Shown piece by piece: positions 9,018-18,829 of a stretch of DNA of 64,000 nt. The notes beneath the pieces are model-generated. The model did no database searches, was not told the DNA's origin, and saw nothing but the letters and a program-made list of their open reading frames with translations. The stretch is from Flammulina velutipes (taxonomy: Eukaryota; Basidiomycota; Agaricomycetes; Agaricales; Physalacriaceae): positions 620,001 to 684,000 of the forward strand of contig CM022372.1 of NCBI GenBank assembly GCA_011800155.1, given 5' to 3'. Both the position numbers and the translations under genes were made by a program. The stretch's first letter is position 1, and every line of letters begins with the position of its first letter.

Positions 9018-10755
9018 TGATGCGCATTGTATTAATGCAAGTACGAAAGACCCCAAAATTTGCGATTCTAAGAAGCATTCTTAGTGATAGAACGAACCTA
9101 TGAGTACAAGAACCTCTAGTTACAGACCGAAACGCGTATACGATACAGTGTAAGGAGTTTCCGTGGTACGACCGGAAAACTCCTAAGATTCGTCGGAAAA
9201 GCGCCACACGCTGAAGGGCGTGTAGGTATAGCCAAACCACACATGACGATCTTGAATATCATCATCAAAAGTACCCCGATGGAGACATCGTGATCAAATA
9301 CACTTGAACGCGCGAAACTCCGAAATACTTAACGGAATTCGGCGAGTTACCCTTACACAAGGAAACTCTACATAAAGAGACGCAACGTCAGCAAGCAGTT
9401 AAACGCTGGCTGGACTAGCAAACCAAATGTTCATACTACTCAGACGTCGGGATATTACATAGGAGACTCAGGAGTCAGGGTAACCTTTTAGGCTTTCAAA
9501 AGATACTGCTCGATCACCGATCGACTTACTCCGGTGGACTGTTCCTGATCGATTCTCGGGATCCACAAGTAAATCGTTACAAGGACCTACAATACAAGTA
9601 CTATCGACAACTCGTAAAGATACAACGATAGCTTTTCCGGAGTACTACCGGAAAAGTCCGAACACGATACTAAGAACATACTTGCGCGTCTAGTATACCA
9701 AACCTAGTCGGTACTACTCGGACTCGTAGTATGAAATAAGAATACGAACAAAGGCTAAGAGTTCCTGCTAGACAGGACTCGACCGCTAATAATAGTGGAA
9801 ACGATGAAATAGTGGAGCTTCCAAGCACAAGGAACAACCTGGCGCCGCTGAAAACTCAGTTACGGCGCCACCATTGGTTGGATTCAAAGCAAATAGAAGC
9901 CAGAACGAATAGGCAGCAATGCCAAGGGCACCATTAGAGGGATATTCCGTACATCCTATCGGAATATTCCCCGAACCAGCGGACTCGGTATTATATCCTT
10001 ATTCAGACGTATATAGAAAACACTATAAAGCTAGCTCGTTTGTACTATTTACAGTAGCTTACGCCCCCCGTATCCGCAGCCCACAAGCCGTATATACTGG
10101 AGGAATAGACTCTAAGATTTAGTTAGAAAAAGAACCACTGTTTAGATAGGTGGAAATAAGAAACAGAACCAAAGATCTAAGAACTCATTGGAGCTACTTC
10201 CCATATTAAAGAAGTTGAAGCCAAGTCCTTTGCGATTCCAACGATCCGAGTTTCCGCGGGAAATTCCATCTAAAGAACCTACCAACTCTGGTTGGAGTCC
10301 CAAGTCCCATACAAGTGTGGTTCAGACTGTGCTAGGCTATCTATTCAGGCCCCGACTAGTTGTTGGAGAGTCCTGATTATACAGATAGATACCAGAGCTC
10401 CCGCTCCCTAGTGTGGTTGAAGGTTGTTGGCCTGGGAAGAGCCTCATTAGGTCTCTTTACACACATCCCAATCGGCCTGTGACTTAGTGGCAAACTAGAA
10501 CTCAGTTTAAGATCAGATCCCTGTTACCCCGTCGAACTAGTATAAGCATTTTGAGCAGAAGATAGAGAGAAACAGTCCCATAAAACAAAGATACAAAGAA
10601 CAAGAACCCGTCCCATACCACCTATTACAAAACGAACGATTGCTACTATAACGTGAAATCCCGCTATAAACATCGGACTTTCCCGCATCGCACCATTGAC
10701 TTGTTAGTGTGTGTTTTGTGTGTGTTTTTGTGGCGTTCTTCTACACTGCACATCA
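9018..10755 (+). repeat. Right LTR, plus orientation, 1738 bp
   Basis: It begins TGATGCGCATTG and ends TGCACATCA, the reverse complement of the left LTR (4522-6260). It has no partner LTR of the same orientation in the window. The flanks (GGAGA before, GCGTC after) do not match, so it is not a simple solo LTR with a target-site duplication. A purine-rich TATGGGAGA just before it (9009-9017) could be a polypurine tract, which would make this the 3' LTR of an element lying to its left. A TATAAA box sits at 10664-10669, near its 3' end. The same hairpin as in the left copy is at 9632-9656. Confidence 0.88.
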
Positions 10756-11082
10756 GCGTCGACACCGTTGGCATCCTACCTTCTCCCCAGTGGCGAGAGG
10801 AAAATCCTGACCAAGAAGGAATTTCTCAAGCGTTGCAATGAGATCTGGGTAGAGAAGGGCTTCAAGAAGGTCACTGGGCATTCCTTCCGCATTGGAGGAA
10901 CAACATACTACCTGCTAGCGAACGTCGACCCGGAAGTGGTCAAGACGATGGGACGCTGGTCGTCAGATGCGTTTAGACGCTACTGGAGGGACCTGGAGAA
11001 ACTGGGTGTCCTTCATGTTGAACTTCTTGATGCGAAAAAGGAGAGTCGCAAGAAGAATAGGTCGGTGAGAATTGCAGCATAG
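10756..11082 (+). pseudogene. Tyrosine recombinase, C-terminal catalytic core (5' truncated)
   Basis: The frame open from the LTR junction to TAG 11082 encodes the end of a tyrosine recombinase. Visible motifs are GHSFRIGGTTYYL (box II HxxR), GRWSSDAF (the Trp/His position) and the nucleophile Tyr in RRYWR. A basic tail KKESRKKNR follows. The first catalytic Arg domain and everything upstream are missing, because the sequence changes abruptly to LTR at 10755. The frame has no ATG before the core. The family is known from fungal Crypton, DIRS and Ngaro elements; the repeats downstream favour a Ngaro-like retroelement. The remnant cannot be an active enzyme on its own. Confidence 0.82.
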
Positions 11083-11148
11083 CTTGGCTATCGCTTTGCT
11101 CTTTTGGGTGAGTCTTCGAATCCATCGAGACGCGCCTTCGCTCATGTT

Positions 11149-11330
11149 GGGTAGTCTCTGATTGGATTATCTCCTAAGCCTCAACCCTGGTACAGCGGCG
11201 TTTTTAGCTCAGCGCAAAACATCGCTGCCCCATCACCCACCTATTGTAGATTGGCCTCCGAAATTATCAGATGATTTCTCATGCGCTCCCAAAAAGTCCG
11301 ATCTAAGTAGATTGAGACGCAGGCAAGAAA
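11149..11330 (+). repeat. 182 bp direct repeat, first copy (B1)
   Basis: It starts GGGTAGTCTCTGATTGG and ends CAGGCAAGAAA. It appears identical base for base to 11615-11796. It lies 66 bp after the recombinase stop codon. Confidence 0.93.
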
Positions 11331-11614
11331 TTGAAGCCGCCGGAGAGGTTGGTTGGTACGGAAGGATCGGCGGCGCGGTTTCTTGACGCGTCGTAGACCA
11401 CGTGATCGGATTGTTCGCTTGCTGCTCGAAACCACCATCATCGTCGACGACGGGTTCGAGCTTTCGACGACGCAGACTGCAGTCTGCTCGCTCTTTCTTT
11501 CTTTTCCCACCCACCCGCACCTACGTATATATCACCAAGTTGTGAACATAGTATCGAAGCAAACTAATCAATTTCAGATGATAAAATTGAAGGTCTGTCT
11601 ATAGAGTCTTAGTA
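11331..11614 (+). other. Unique segment between direct repeats (candidate A2)
   Basis: A 284 bp spacer between the two 182 bp repeats. It contains no convincing gene. If the element is Ngaro-like, this segment should be a copy of the element's 5' terminus (A1), which is missing here but should be present in full-length copies elsewhere in the genome. Confidence 0.5.
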
Positions 11615-11796
11615 GGGTAGTCTCTGATTGGATTATCTCCTAAGCCTCAACCCTGGTACAGCGGCGTTTTTAGCTCAGCGCAAAACATCGCTGCCCCATC
11701 ACCCACCTATTGTAGATTGGCCTCCGAAATTATCAGATGATTTCTCATGCGCTCCCAAAAAGTCCGATCTAAGTAGATTGAGACGCAGGCAAGAAA
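11615..11796 (+). repeat. 182 bp direct repeat, second copy (B2)
   Basis: Identical by eye to 11149-11330. Its right end marks the junction with the 3' flank of the kinase gene. Confidence 0.93.
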
Positions 11797-11877
11797 GCAA
11801 ATAAGTAGTACCCAGCAACAAAAGGAATGAAAAACGATGCGACGACTAAAAAGGGTGAAATGAAACAATTATGATGG

Positions 11878-14800
11878 TCAACGTCGACCCCCACTCCCAC
11901 TGCCATTATCTGGAAACCATGGGATATCCCCCAACTTTGCCCTATCACGAGCAGACTTGCGTGATCCTCCTCCCAACCGAGCAGTTCCTCCACTCCCGCT
12001 CCCGCTCCCTCCGCTCCCAACTCCGCTCGCGCTACTAAGCGTCGCCAACGTATCCGACGCCGTCCTACGCATCTTCTTAGGTGCAACGGTCTTCGGCGAA
12101 TCCTTAAGCTTCCCAGTCAACGGCCTCAGCCCAGGCTTCAACACAGGAACGATCTCCCTCGCCAACTCCCGAACAAGCACAGCACCATCCCCGCCACCTT
12201 GACTGAGACCCTCCACGAGCCCCAGAAGCCCATACCGCTCAACAAGCATCGCCCGATTCGGATGAACCTCACAGACCGTGCGGAGAATACGCAGTAGGTT
12301 CAGTCGCACGACCGCTTTGCTGTTATGTGAAAGTCTATCCACAATCCGCTTGAAGAACGCAGAAGACTTGGTCATCGCTATCGTTATCGTTGTCGACATG
12401 CGGAACGTCTTGAGGAAGGGGTCGAGGAGGTTTTCGAACGAATTGGCCTTGGCTGTAACGAAGCAGTTCACAAGTCCCACGATGGCCTCAGGTTTGGTCA
12501 GTTCATCCTCCACTCGCGCAGTTTCGTCTTGCAGCCTGTATGGACTATTGAGGAACTGAACGGAGATGCTTGCAGTAATGTGCTTACCACGACAAAATGG
12601 CTTCCATAGAGCTCACTTGGAAATAAGGATCACTGAGCAGCTTCACATACATGCCAATGCCATCATGCTGCCACAGGTAGGTCCGACAGCTCTTTCCGGC
12701 ACTGGCAAGGTCGCAAAGAATCGGCAGAGCAAACTGCTTCAACGGCGAACTCGTTTCAATGATCCGTTTGAGGCATGGTATAATCCCAGCTTGAGCAGCT
12801 TCTTCTTGACGGGACTTGTTCAACCGACACAGATTGAAGCAAGTTTGGAAAATATGGTTTGACATTTCCTGCAACGCCTGTTAAAACCCGAAAAAGAAGG
12901 CAAATCGAAGAACGAACTGTGCTATGTGGTCCCGTCGATTGTTCATCCAGTATCCGGACCAAAATCTCGATAGCATTCGCGTTCTGCAAGACGTCCAAAA
13001 CGTTGGCATTCATAGAAAGGTGTTTCACAGCCTTCAACATATGCACAAGACACTCAGGCTCCAGTAGTTCGCAAGCCCGTAATAGTCGTCGGACGACCTT
13101 TCGGCTGCCCAGGGCATTCCGAACGTGAATATCGGATTGCGACACTTGCGAGAAGACGAGTAGAATTTGGATGATCTTCAGCTTCATATCGGTAGCCGTT
13201 GGGCCACGGTTCGCCATCACGTTGAGAAGCGCCGAGGACAATGGATCGAGGAGACCCTCTCGAATGAACATCCGGCAAAAGTCATTCTTCGTGGTGGGAC
13301 TCTGCAGCTCGAAAACGCTGCCAATCCCATTCAGAGCGTGGACGATTAGATCGGCTTGCTCGGAGTAGTCCTCGTCCAGCAAATCGACCAATATCTTGAG
13401 ACCACGACATCTGTTCTTCACGTCAGAATGAGAAGTCTCATATAAATTCGAACGTACGAGATGAACATCTGGAGGGTCAAGACAGATGTATGGCAAAGCA
13501 AGCGAATGAAGTTCGACGCTTCCAACCTGCAATCCGATGGATGTTTCTTGGACGTGAAAACTATTAACGTGTCAGTCTTCCGAAGGGCATTATCCTGGAA
13601 CAAGAATCCTAACGCATCACGACTGGTATTCCACTTCAAGGGGAGTGAGCGTTTAGGTCAGGTTAAATTGAGACAGAACCTACCCTATCAGACAGAAACT
13701 CTCCAGGAATCCCGCATCAGAAGTCACCAACTGTAAACCACTTAGAGCGGGCCCCAAAATATCCAAAAGTCTACGCACCAGGTTGATGATCTGCAATAGC
13801 TTCATGTTCACCTCTCTTGAACATTTTCCCTCAAGAACTTCAAGAATTGCAAGCATGCCATGAGAAGAGACGAGCTGCATCTCCATTTCAGGGTTGTCCG
13901 TCATTATCGCCATCTATAATCCAGAGCAATGAGAAAAACTGCTCTCTTCAATAACAACCCCACATACCAACTGATCGCACGCATCTCTGAGCTGGAAGTC
14001 GGGGGCGGACGGCGTAAGCTCGTCTATCATCTGGTTGACCTGATTGCACAATCGCGCATACTTGTCTCGCTGCAAGTTTGCCTCGAGGTCATCCTCCACG
14101 AAACCTTCGTCGATCTAGCCGGAGCATTAGTAAAGTTGTCGTGAGAACGAAGATTAGGCTACCTCTGCGAACGGGTCCTCTTCGTCGGAACCATCGTCAC
14201 CTAGCTGTGACAAATAGTAAGCGTCTGCCTAAGGAACCTTGTTCAAACCTACCCATGATTTATTGGAGAGCCTTGTGGTGAGTTTTAGGCGCTCGTCCGA
14301 CTGTTCGGTGGCTGGAGAAAGAGGCTGAGTGGACAGCATGAAGATCAGCATCCCCACTCACTGGTCCCATTAGGCTTTCCAAACACATCTTCGTAATCTT
14401 CATCATCTTCCTCAGCATACTTGTCAAACTCCCCACCACTCTGTACCCGCCTCGCCTCTGACCGCCCGAACGACCCCCCGTTACTGTTCATAGTGCCAAC
14501 GAAACTTGAAGACCTCGAATGGGAGTGCGCGCTACGTATTGAAGCAGAAGCAGGTCCAGGTATCTGTCCTGATGGTAATCTGATTGGACTGAGAGACGGT
14601 CGCGACGTCTTTGGCACTATAGGCGCAGAGAAAGGCCCAGGACCAACATTAGGGGATGCGAACGTTTTAATGTCGTCTGGGTGAAAGAGCCCTTTGCGGA
14701 AAGAATTCTTCATCTGACATCATAATTAGTACCTTTTCGAGAAGTAAGAGCAAAGCTACCTTAAAGTCAGCGACCTTTGTTTCAAGCTCCTCTTCTTCTG

Positions 14801-16568
14801 TGGCGAGATCAGAATAGTCCTCGTCAATGGGCTTGATGTCTCCTGAAGGAGGTTTGGCAAGTGGAATGTTCGCTGGTCCTGGACTCCGGGTTGGGCGAAT
14901 GGTCTGCGCGTTCTCGTCAGTCTTGTCGTCGTCCACGGTTGTTTTCTCCAGCGCTGCCAACGATATCAGCTCGTTTGGATAAAGTAGACGTATGAGTTAT
15001 TACTTTGGAGTTTCGTGAATGAGATGCCCTCCTCAAAGTCATCATCCCAGTTGTCTGTCTGCTCTTCAGGAGGTTGCAGTGTGAAGGAAGGTTGGATCTT
15101 TTCGACAAGATTCATCACATTTTGCTTGGGAGCAGAGCCCATTTTCCAGTTCGAAGAACCTGCCGAACCAGCAGAGAGAGAGGTAGGAATGGCTAACCGC
15201 CTGTCTGGCGGACTTGGAGAAGGCGGTCGAAGGCGTGGGCCTTTCCCAGGATGCTTCGATGGACGCGAAGGGGCTATAGAGGTACATGAGTAAGAACTCA
15301 AAGGAAAGAAGACCCGCACATTTCAAAGCCTCATTCCACTCCTGGACCTGGAGTACGGCTTCGTCGTAGTTGTAATTACTCAACGGTCGTCTTGCTCCTT
15401 GCGTAGAGGTGGTAGCGGTAGTGCGCGTCTTCTCTTCATTCTTGTTGATCTGTTTGCGGGTAGAGACCATCCAGGGATGTCTCAACAACTTTTTAGCAGA
15501 TATCCGCAGATTACAGTCCTTCTGGAAACAGTGATAGAGGAAGTCTTTGACGATGGGAGAAGCACCCTCCGGTATTGGGGGACAATCGTCCTGGACGATG
15601 CGGAAGAGGGCGGGCATTGGATCCAAGTTGTGATAGGGCGGATTCCCTTCGAGCAACTCAATTACGGTGCATCCAACTGACCAAATATCAGATGCTGTGG
15701 TGGCACCTGACTGTTCGATGACTTCGGGTGCCACTGCGCACACGTCAGCTTAACTGAATAGCTGTTGAATTGGGACACACACTCCAGTATGGACTGCCGA
15801 CCACTGCGTCGTCCAAAACACCTCCCGTGGTTGTGCTGGCAACGCCAAAATCGGCGAGCTTGACGGTCCCGTCTTTGTTGGTGAGAATGTTCGCGCCCTT
15901 GATATCGCGATGTATGACACCCTGGTCGTGCAAGTAAACAAGTCCTTCGAGTACTTGCGAAATGTAGACGGCGACAAGGTTTTCTGGGAACTTGCCAAAT
16001 CGTTTAGATATAGCGTGGAGGGAACCATTTTCGCAGAATCTGCAGCAAAATTTAGCTCTCGTCGTTTGTAAACGCGCAGGACGCACTCAAGGATGATGTA
16101 CAGATACTCCTTCGTCTTGACGAAACCCTTGTACTTGACAATGTTGGGATGCTGGATGCCATGATCAGCATAGAATTAGACGACGACGAGACGCATACAT
16201 TGAGATTCTTGAGCAAATCGATCTCTGACTGACAACAAAGTCAGTTAAATGTTCGTGAGCAAGATGCTGAAACGCACCATTATCTCGCCGAGCTCGCTCT
16301 TGGGAATATTGCTGAGCTGAATCTCTTTGACTGCCACTGTCTCTCCCGTTGCCCAGTTCAGCGCGCCTAAACGAAGGTCGTATCGAGCACGATTGCAGCC
16401 AGCGCCTACACTCACGATACACCTGGCCAAAGGCTCCCTTGCCGAGCGAGTCTCCAAGTTGCTGCCACTAAAGTCAGCACGAACAAGATGGCAGCGATAC
16501 AGACGCACGTAGTCGTGAAGGGACTTGGAGCTCGCCCTTGAAGCGCTAGATGCTCTTGGGGTCGTCAT
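11878..16568 (-). CDS. Septation-initiation protein kinase, Cdc7/SepH-like, with C-terminal ARM/HEAT-like repeats
   Basis: A multi-exon gene from ATG 16568 ([15 protein letters not shown]) to TGA 11878. The kinase domain is N-terminal: [13 protein letters not shown] (catalytic Lys), [22 protein letters not shown] followed by MAPEV, and [16 protein letters not shown]. An acidic Ser-rich middle includes [12 protein letters not shown] long C-terminal half of helical ARM/HEAT-like repeats follows (for example [19 protein letters not shown]), then a Gly/Ser-rich tail. This architecture is that of S. pombe Cdc7 and A. nidulans SepH, which act downstream of the Spg1 GTPase at the spindle pole body to trigger septum formation. 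The kinase core is most similar in form to the STE11/Cdc15 group. All catalytic motifs are intact. Retroelement debris lies 81 bp downstream. Confidence 0.9.
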
Positions 16569-16806
16569 TGTCGCGGAAGATGGGAAATCGCCGCCTGAAG
16601 ATGGTTGTCGTTGGACAAGATAGATAGAGGATGCTGCGGTCGATGCAGACAGTGAAGAGAGACGTGAAAGACAGACAAAACGCGCTTCCTGGGCAAAAGT
16701 CGCGTCCAGCACTGACAAGTTCCCAGTCAAGTTGTGAAAGCCGCCGGCCGTGACGTCGACACTTGTTTACTCACCACCACTTCGACCTTTCTGGCTTCCT
16801 CTCGCC

Positions 16807-17551
16807 ATGGAATCAGTCCATATTGCATTCATGAAGGAAGCTCTGGCAATGGTGTGCAAAGAGCTTGCATATTGTCTTAATTCTGATTATTTCATTAGGC
16901 AGAAGAAGCCTTTGCAGCCTCCGAAGTTCCTGTAGGATGCGTCTTTACTCGCGATGGCAAGGTCATCGCAAAGGCAAGAAACCGAACAAACGAGTTGAGA
17001 AATGTACGCCTTCGCCGTCGACTTCCCTTGCCTTACCTTCACGACGATGCTCACAGGCTACTAGACATGCTGAGCTCGAAGCCATCGACCAGATTCTCGC
17101 CGACCCTTTGTCCACGGCCGATTCGACATATCCACTGTCCACGACTACTCTATACGTGACTGTCGAGCCTTGCATGATGTGCGCGTCTGCCCTACGGCAA
17201 CTAGGCATCAAGGAAGTCTATTACGGCTGCGCAAATGAACGATTCGGAGGATGCGAAGGTGTCTTGTCAGTCAACACGTACGGCTTTTCTCATTCCGTAG
17301 CATCTATGCACAACTAACTAGACCAGTCTGGCCCATCCTACTCATCCGTCTTACCGTGCTCACGGAGGTTACCTACGAGAAGAGAGCATCATGATACTAC
17401 GACGATTCTACATGACTGAAAATACCAAGGGTATGGGCATCGTTTTGTCCCCTCTGTTATCGTCTAAACTATTATTGCAGCACCCGTACCAAAGTCCAAG
17501 GCCAATCGTGTGCTAAAGACAGAGATTCAGCCGTTTGCCAGCCCGACGTAG
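16807..17551 (+). CDS. TAD2: tRNA-specific adenosine-34 deaminase catalytic subunit (Tad2/ADAT2-like), copy 1
   Basis: Five exons (16807-16851, 16899-17003, 17057-17277, 17322-17431, 17481-17551) encode 183 aa. Zinc and catalytic motifs of the cytidine-deaminase fold are intact: HAE (His ligand and catalytic Glu) at the start of exon 3, and PCMMC later in the same exon. EVPVGCVF and the C-terminal [11 protein letters not shown] are typical of Tad2. The enzyme, as a heterodimer with Tad3, converts A34 to inosine in tRNA anticodons and is essential in yeast. The start ATG is followed by [13 protein letters not shown] near-identical second copy lies at 27503-28247. The promoter region is shared head-to-head with the septation kinase (about 240 bp between the two ATGs). 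Confidence 0.9.
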
Positions 17552-18150
17552 CTACTTACGGAATACCGCTCAGAGACAAAACCAAAATTGGCCTCCCCGG
17601 ATAAAGTGGCCAGGTCGGCGCCATATGGCCTTTGTGTCTGCTAGCGGACATCCTAGACGTCCAGAACGTGATGTCGTCCTTCTGGAGTCTGACGGGATGG
17701 TTCGCTGCGCTTCTCAGGCTTGTATGGCCACCAGAATATCACCGGAACGATGTATTCCACTGACTTCGCTAAGCCTTGTCATTTTCATGTACTTGTCAAC
17801 AGTCGTGTATTTTCAATGGCTTACGGATCCACTTAAACCATCATAACACTTGTCAAGCTCTGCATCAAGAATCTCGTGGAACTCTGGATATCCGCCTCCC
17901 ACTTTCAGCTCTGCAGGAATTCAGGTGCATCTCTTCACCCTATATCCACGACAGCGGATCTGACCTGGCTGATATCGTCGTTAACCAGGAGGAAGACAAT
18001 GGGCTTGTCACAAGAGTCGCGGGACTGTACGGATGCTACAAGGTGCATACTACAGTGCAGACATACGGAATCATCTCGAGCGTACAATCTTCAACAACAA
18101 CATGTGAGCCTCGCCACTACATTCTCCGTTCGTTTCGCTATCCAGGCCCA
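17552..18150. other. Intergenic region downstream of TAD2 copy 1
   Basis: The stretch has short open frames on both strands but no recognisable protein, and it matches the corresponding region 28248-28800 with scattered differences. It probably holds TAD2 3' untranslated sequence and degraded C-terminal sequence of the phosphotransferase-like pseudogene. Confidence 0.4.
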
Positions 18151-18460
18151 GCGATACCACACAGGTGAATAGAGGTAATGGTGGCACAGCCTCTGCGAGG
18201 AGAACGCCCAGGCAACTTGGACAATGTGAGTCTTGAGACCATCGAGGTAAAACGTGTCGTAGAGAATTGGGGTGGACAGACGTTCTCCTTGGAGGTGGGT
18301 ATTTAGGAATCGAAGAGCATCCGCTTCGCTGCTCTTCGTGCCCTCGCTTGCTTTGAGGACCAGAGGAATTCCAGCGCGGAAGATACGAGTACGGAACGTC
18401 CAATCAGAGGTGACGGATATGCGACAATGAATCCACAAGTGTAGTCTGTGCAGCAGAAAG
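18150..18460 (-). pseudogene. Aminoglycoside-phosphotransferase-like pseudogene, copy 1 (N-lobe kept, catalytic lobe deleted)
   Basis: The minus strand reads an N-lobe of the APH/choline-kinase fold: VTSDWTFRTRIFRAGIPLVLKASEGTK..., then EADALRFLNTHL and PILYDTFYLDGLKTHIVQVAW. It jumps directly to a C-terminal YRWAWIAKRTE segment. In the other copy (28810-29500) the sequence between these points includes the Brenner motif HTDLLLQNIL and IVDWENAG; here it is deleted, removing the catalytic loop. The product cannot be active. The family includes many fungal small-molecule kinases of unknown substrate. Confidence 0.7.
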
Positions 18461-18647
18461 AAGAAGAGGGGATTTGTCGAGGATAAAATACTTATTAGGA
18501 GAACATTCAAAAACATTGTCATGAAAGAAGAATCCGACTCAGGCGGATTGAGGTCGTCAATTATCAGTCACGAGGGTATTACAGTACTTATCGTAGATAT
18601 TGGGACTCTGAAAGTATAACAAATGTAGCATTGTACTATGATGATTG

Positions 18648-18798
18648 TAGTCTAAGTAATGATTACTATGGCGCCACATACTCTATAACGGGATCGGAGG
18701 TGATCGACCCTGGCTAATGCGTGCAGATCACTGTATCCTTGGAATCCTTGTAATCCTTGTACTTGTAAATGTTATACTAGTATTTTCAACGTATAAAG
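18648..18798 (+). promoter_or_regulatory. Promoter region of M35 gene copy 1
   Basis: A conserved block GTCTAAGTAATGATTACTA followed by TGGCGCCAC lies at 18650-18677. A TATAAAG box is at 18792-18798, 32 bp before the ATG. The same block is upstream of copy 2 (29731-29758) and, with small changes, copy 4 (61811-61838), about 150-185 bp before each start codon. Conservation in otherwise diverged upstream DNA suggests a regulatory site. Confidence 0.55.
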
Positions 18799-18829
18799 GG
18801 AACCGTCAAGCTTCATGGTACTTTAAAAA

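Larger units (their letters stand above)
10756..11796 (+). mobile_element. 3' end of a Ngaro-like (DIRS-order) tyrosine-recombinase retroelement
   Basis: The tyrosine recombinase C-terminus is followed by a 182 bp repeat (B1), 284 bp of unique DNA (A2) and an identical 182 bp repeat (B2). Ngaro elements are known to end in A1-coding-B1-A2-B2 split direct repeats, with the recombinase ORF last. Only this right end is present: the RT, RNase H, Gag and A1 parts would lie left of 10755 but are replaced by the LTR. The element ends 81 bp from the stop codon of the septation kinase gene. The assignment rests on structure plus the recombinase, because A1 and RT cannot be seen. Confidence 0.65.

Noticed and set aside
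4522..10755. Giant terminal inverted repeats of a DNA transposon (for example a Polinton- or Crypton-like unit)
   Set aside because: The repeats have TG...CA ends, and one of them is followed by a primer-binding site and gag, so they are LTRs. No transposase, polymerase B or packaging gene lies between them.
10711..10755. Recombinase start inside the LTR
   Set aside because: The frame is open into the LTR but contains only a GTG there, with no ATG. The chimeric N-terminus is not supported.
11957..12202. Proline-rich plus-strand ORF
   Set aside because: It is complementary to the Gly/Ser-rich C-terminal coding region of the septation kinase.
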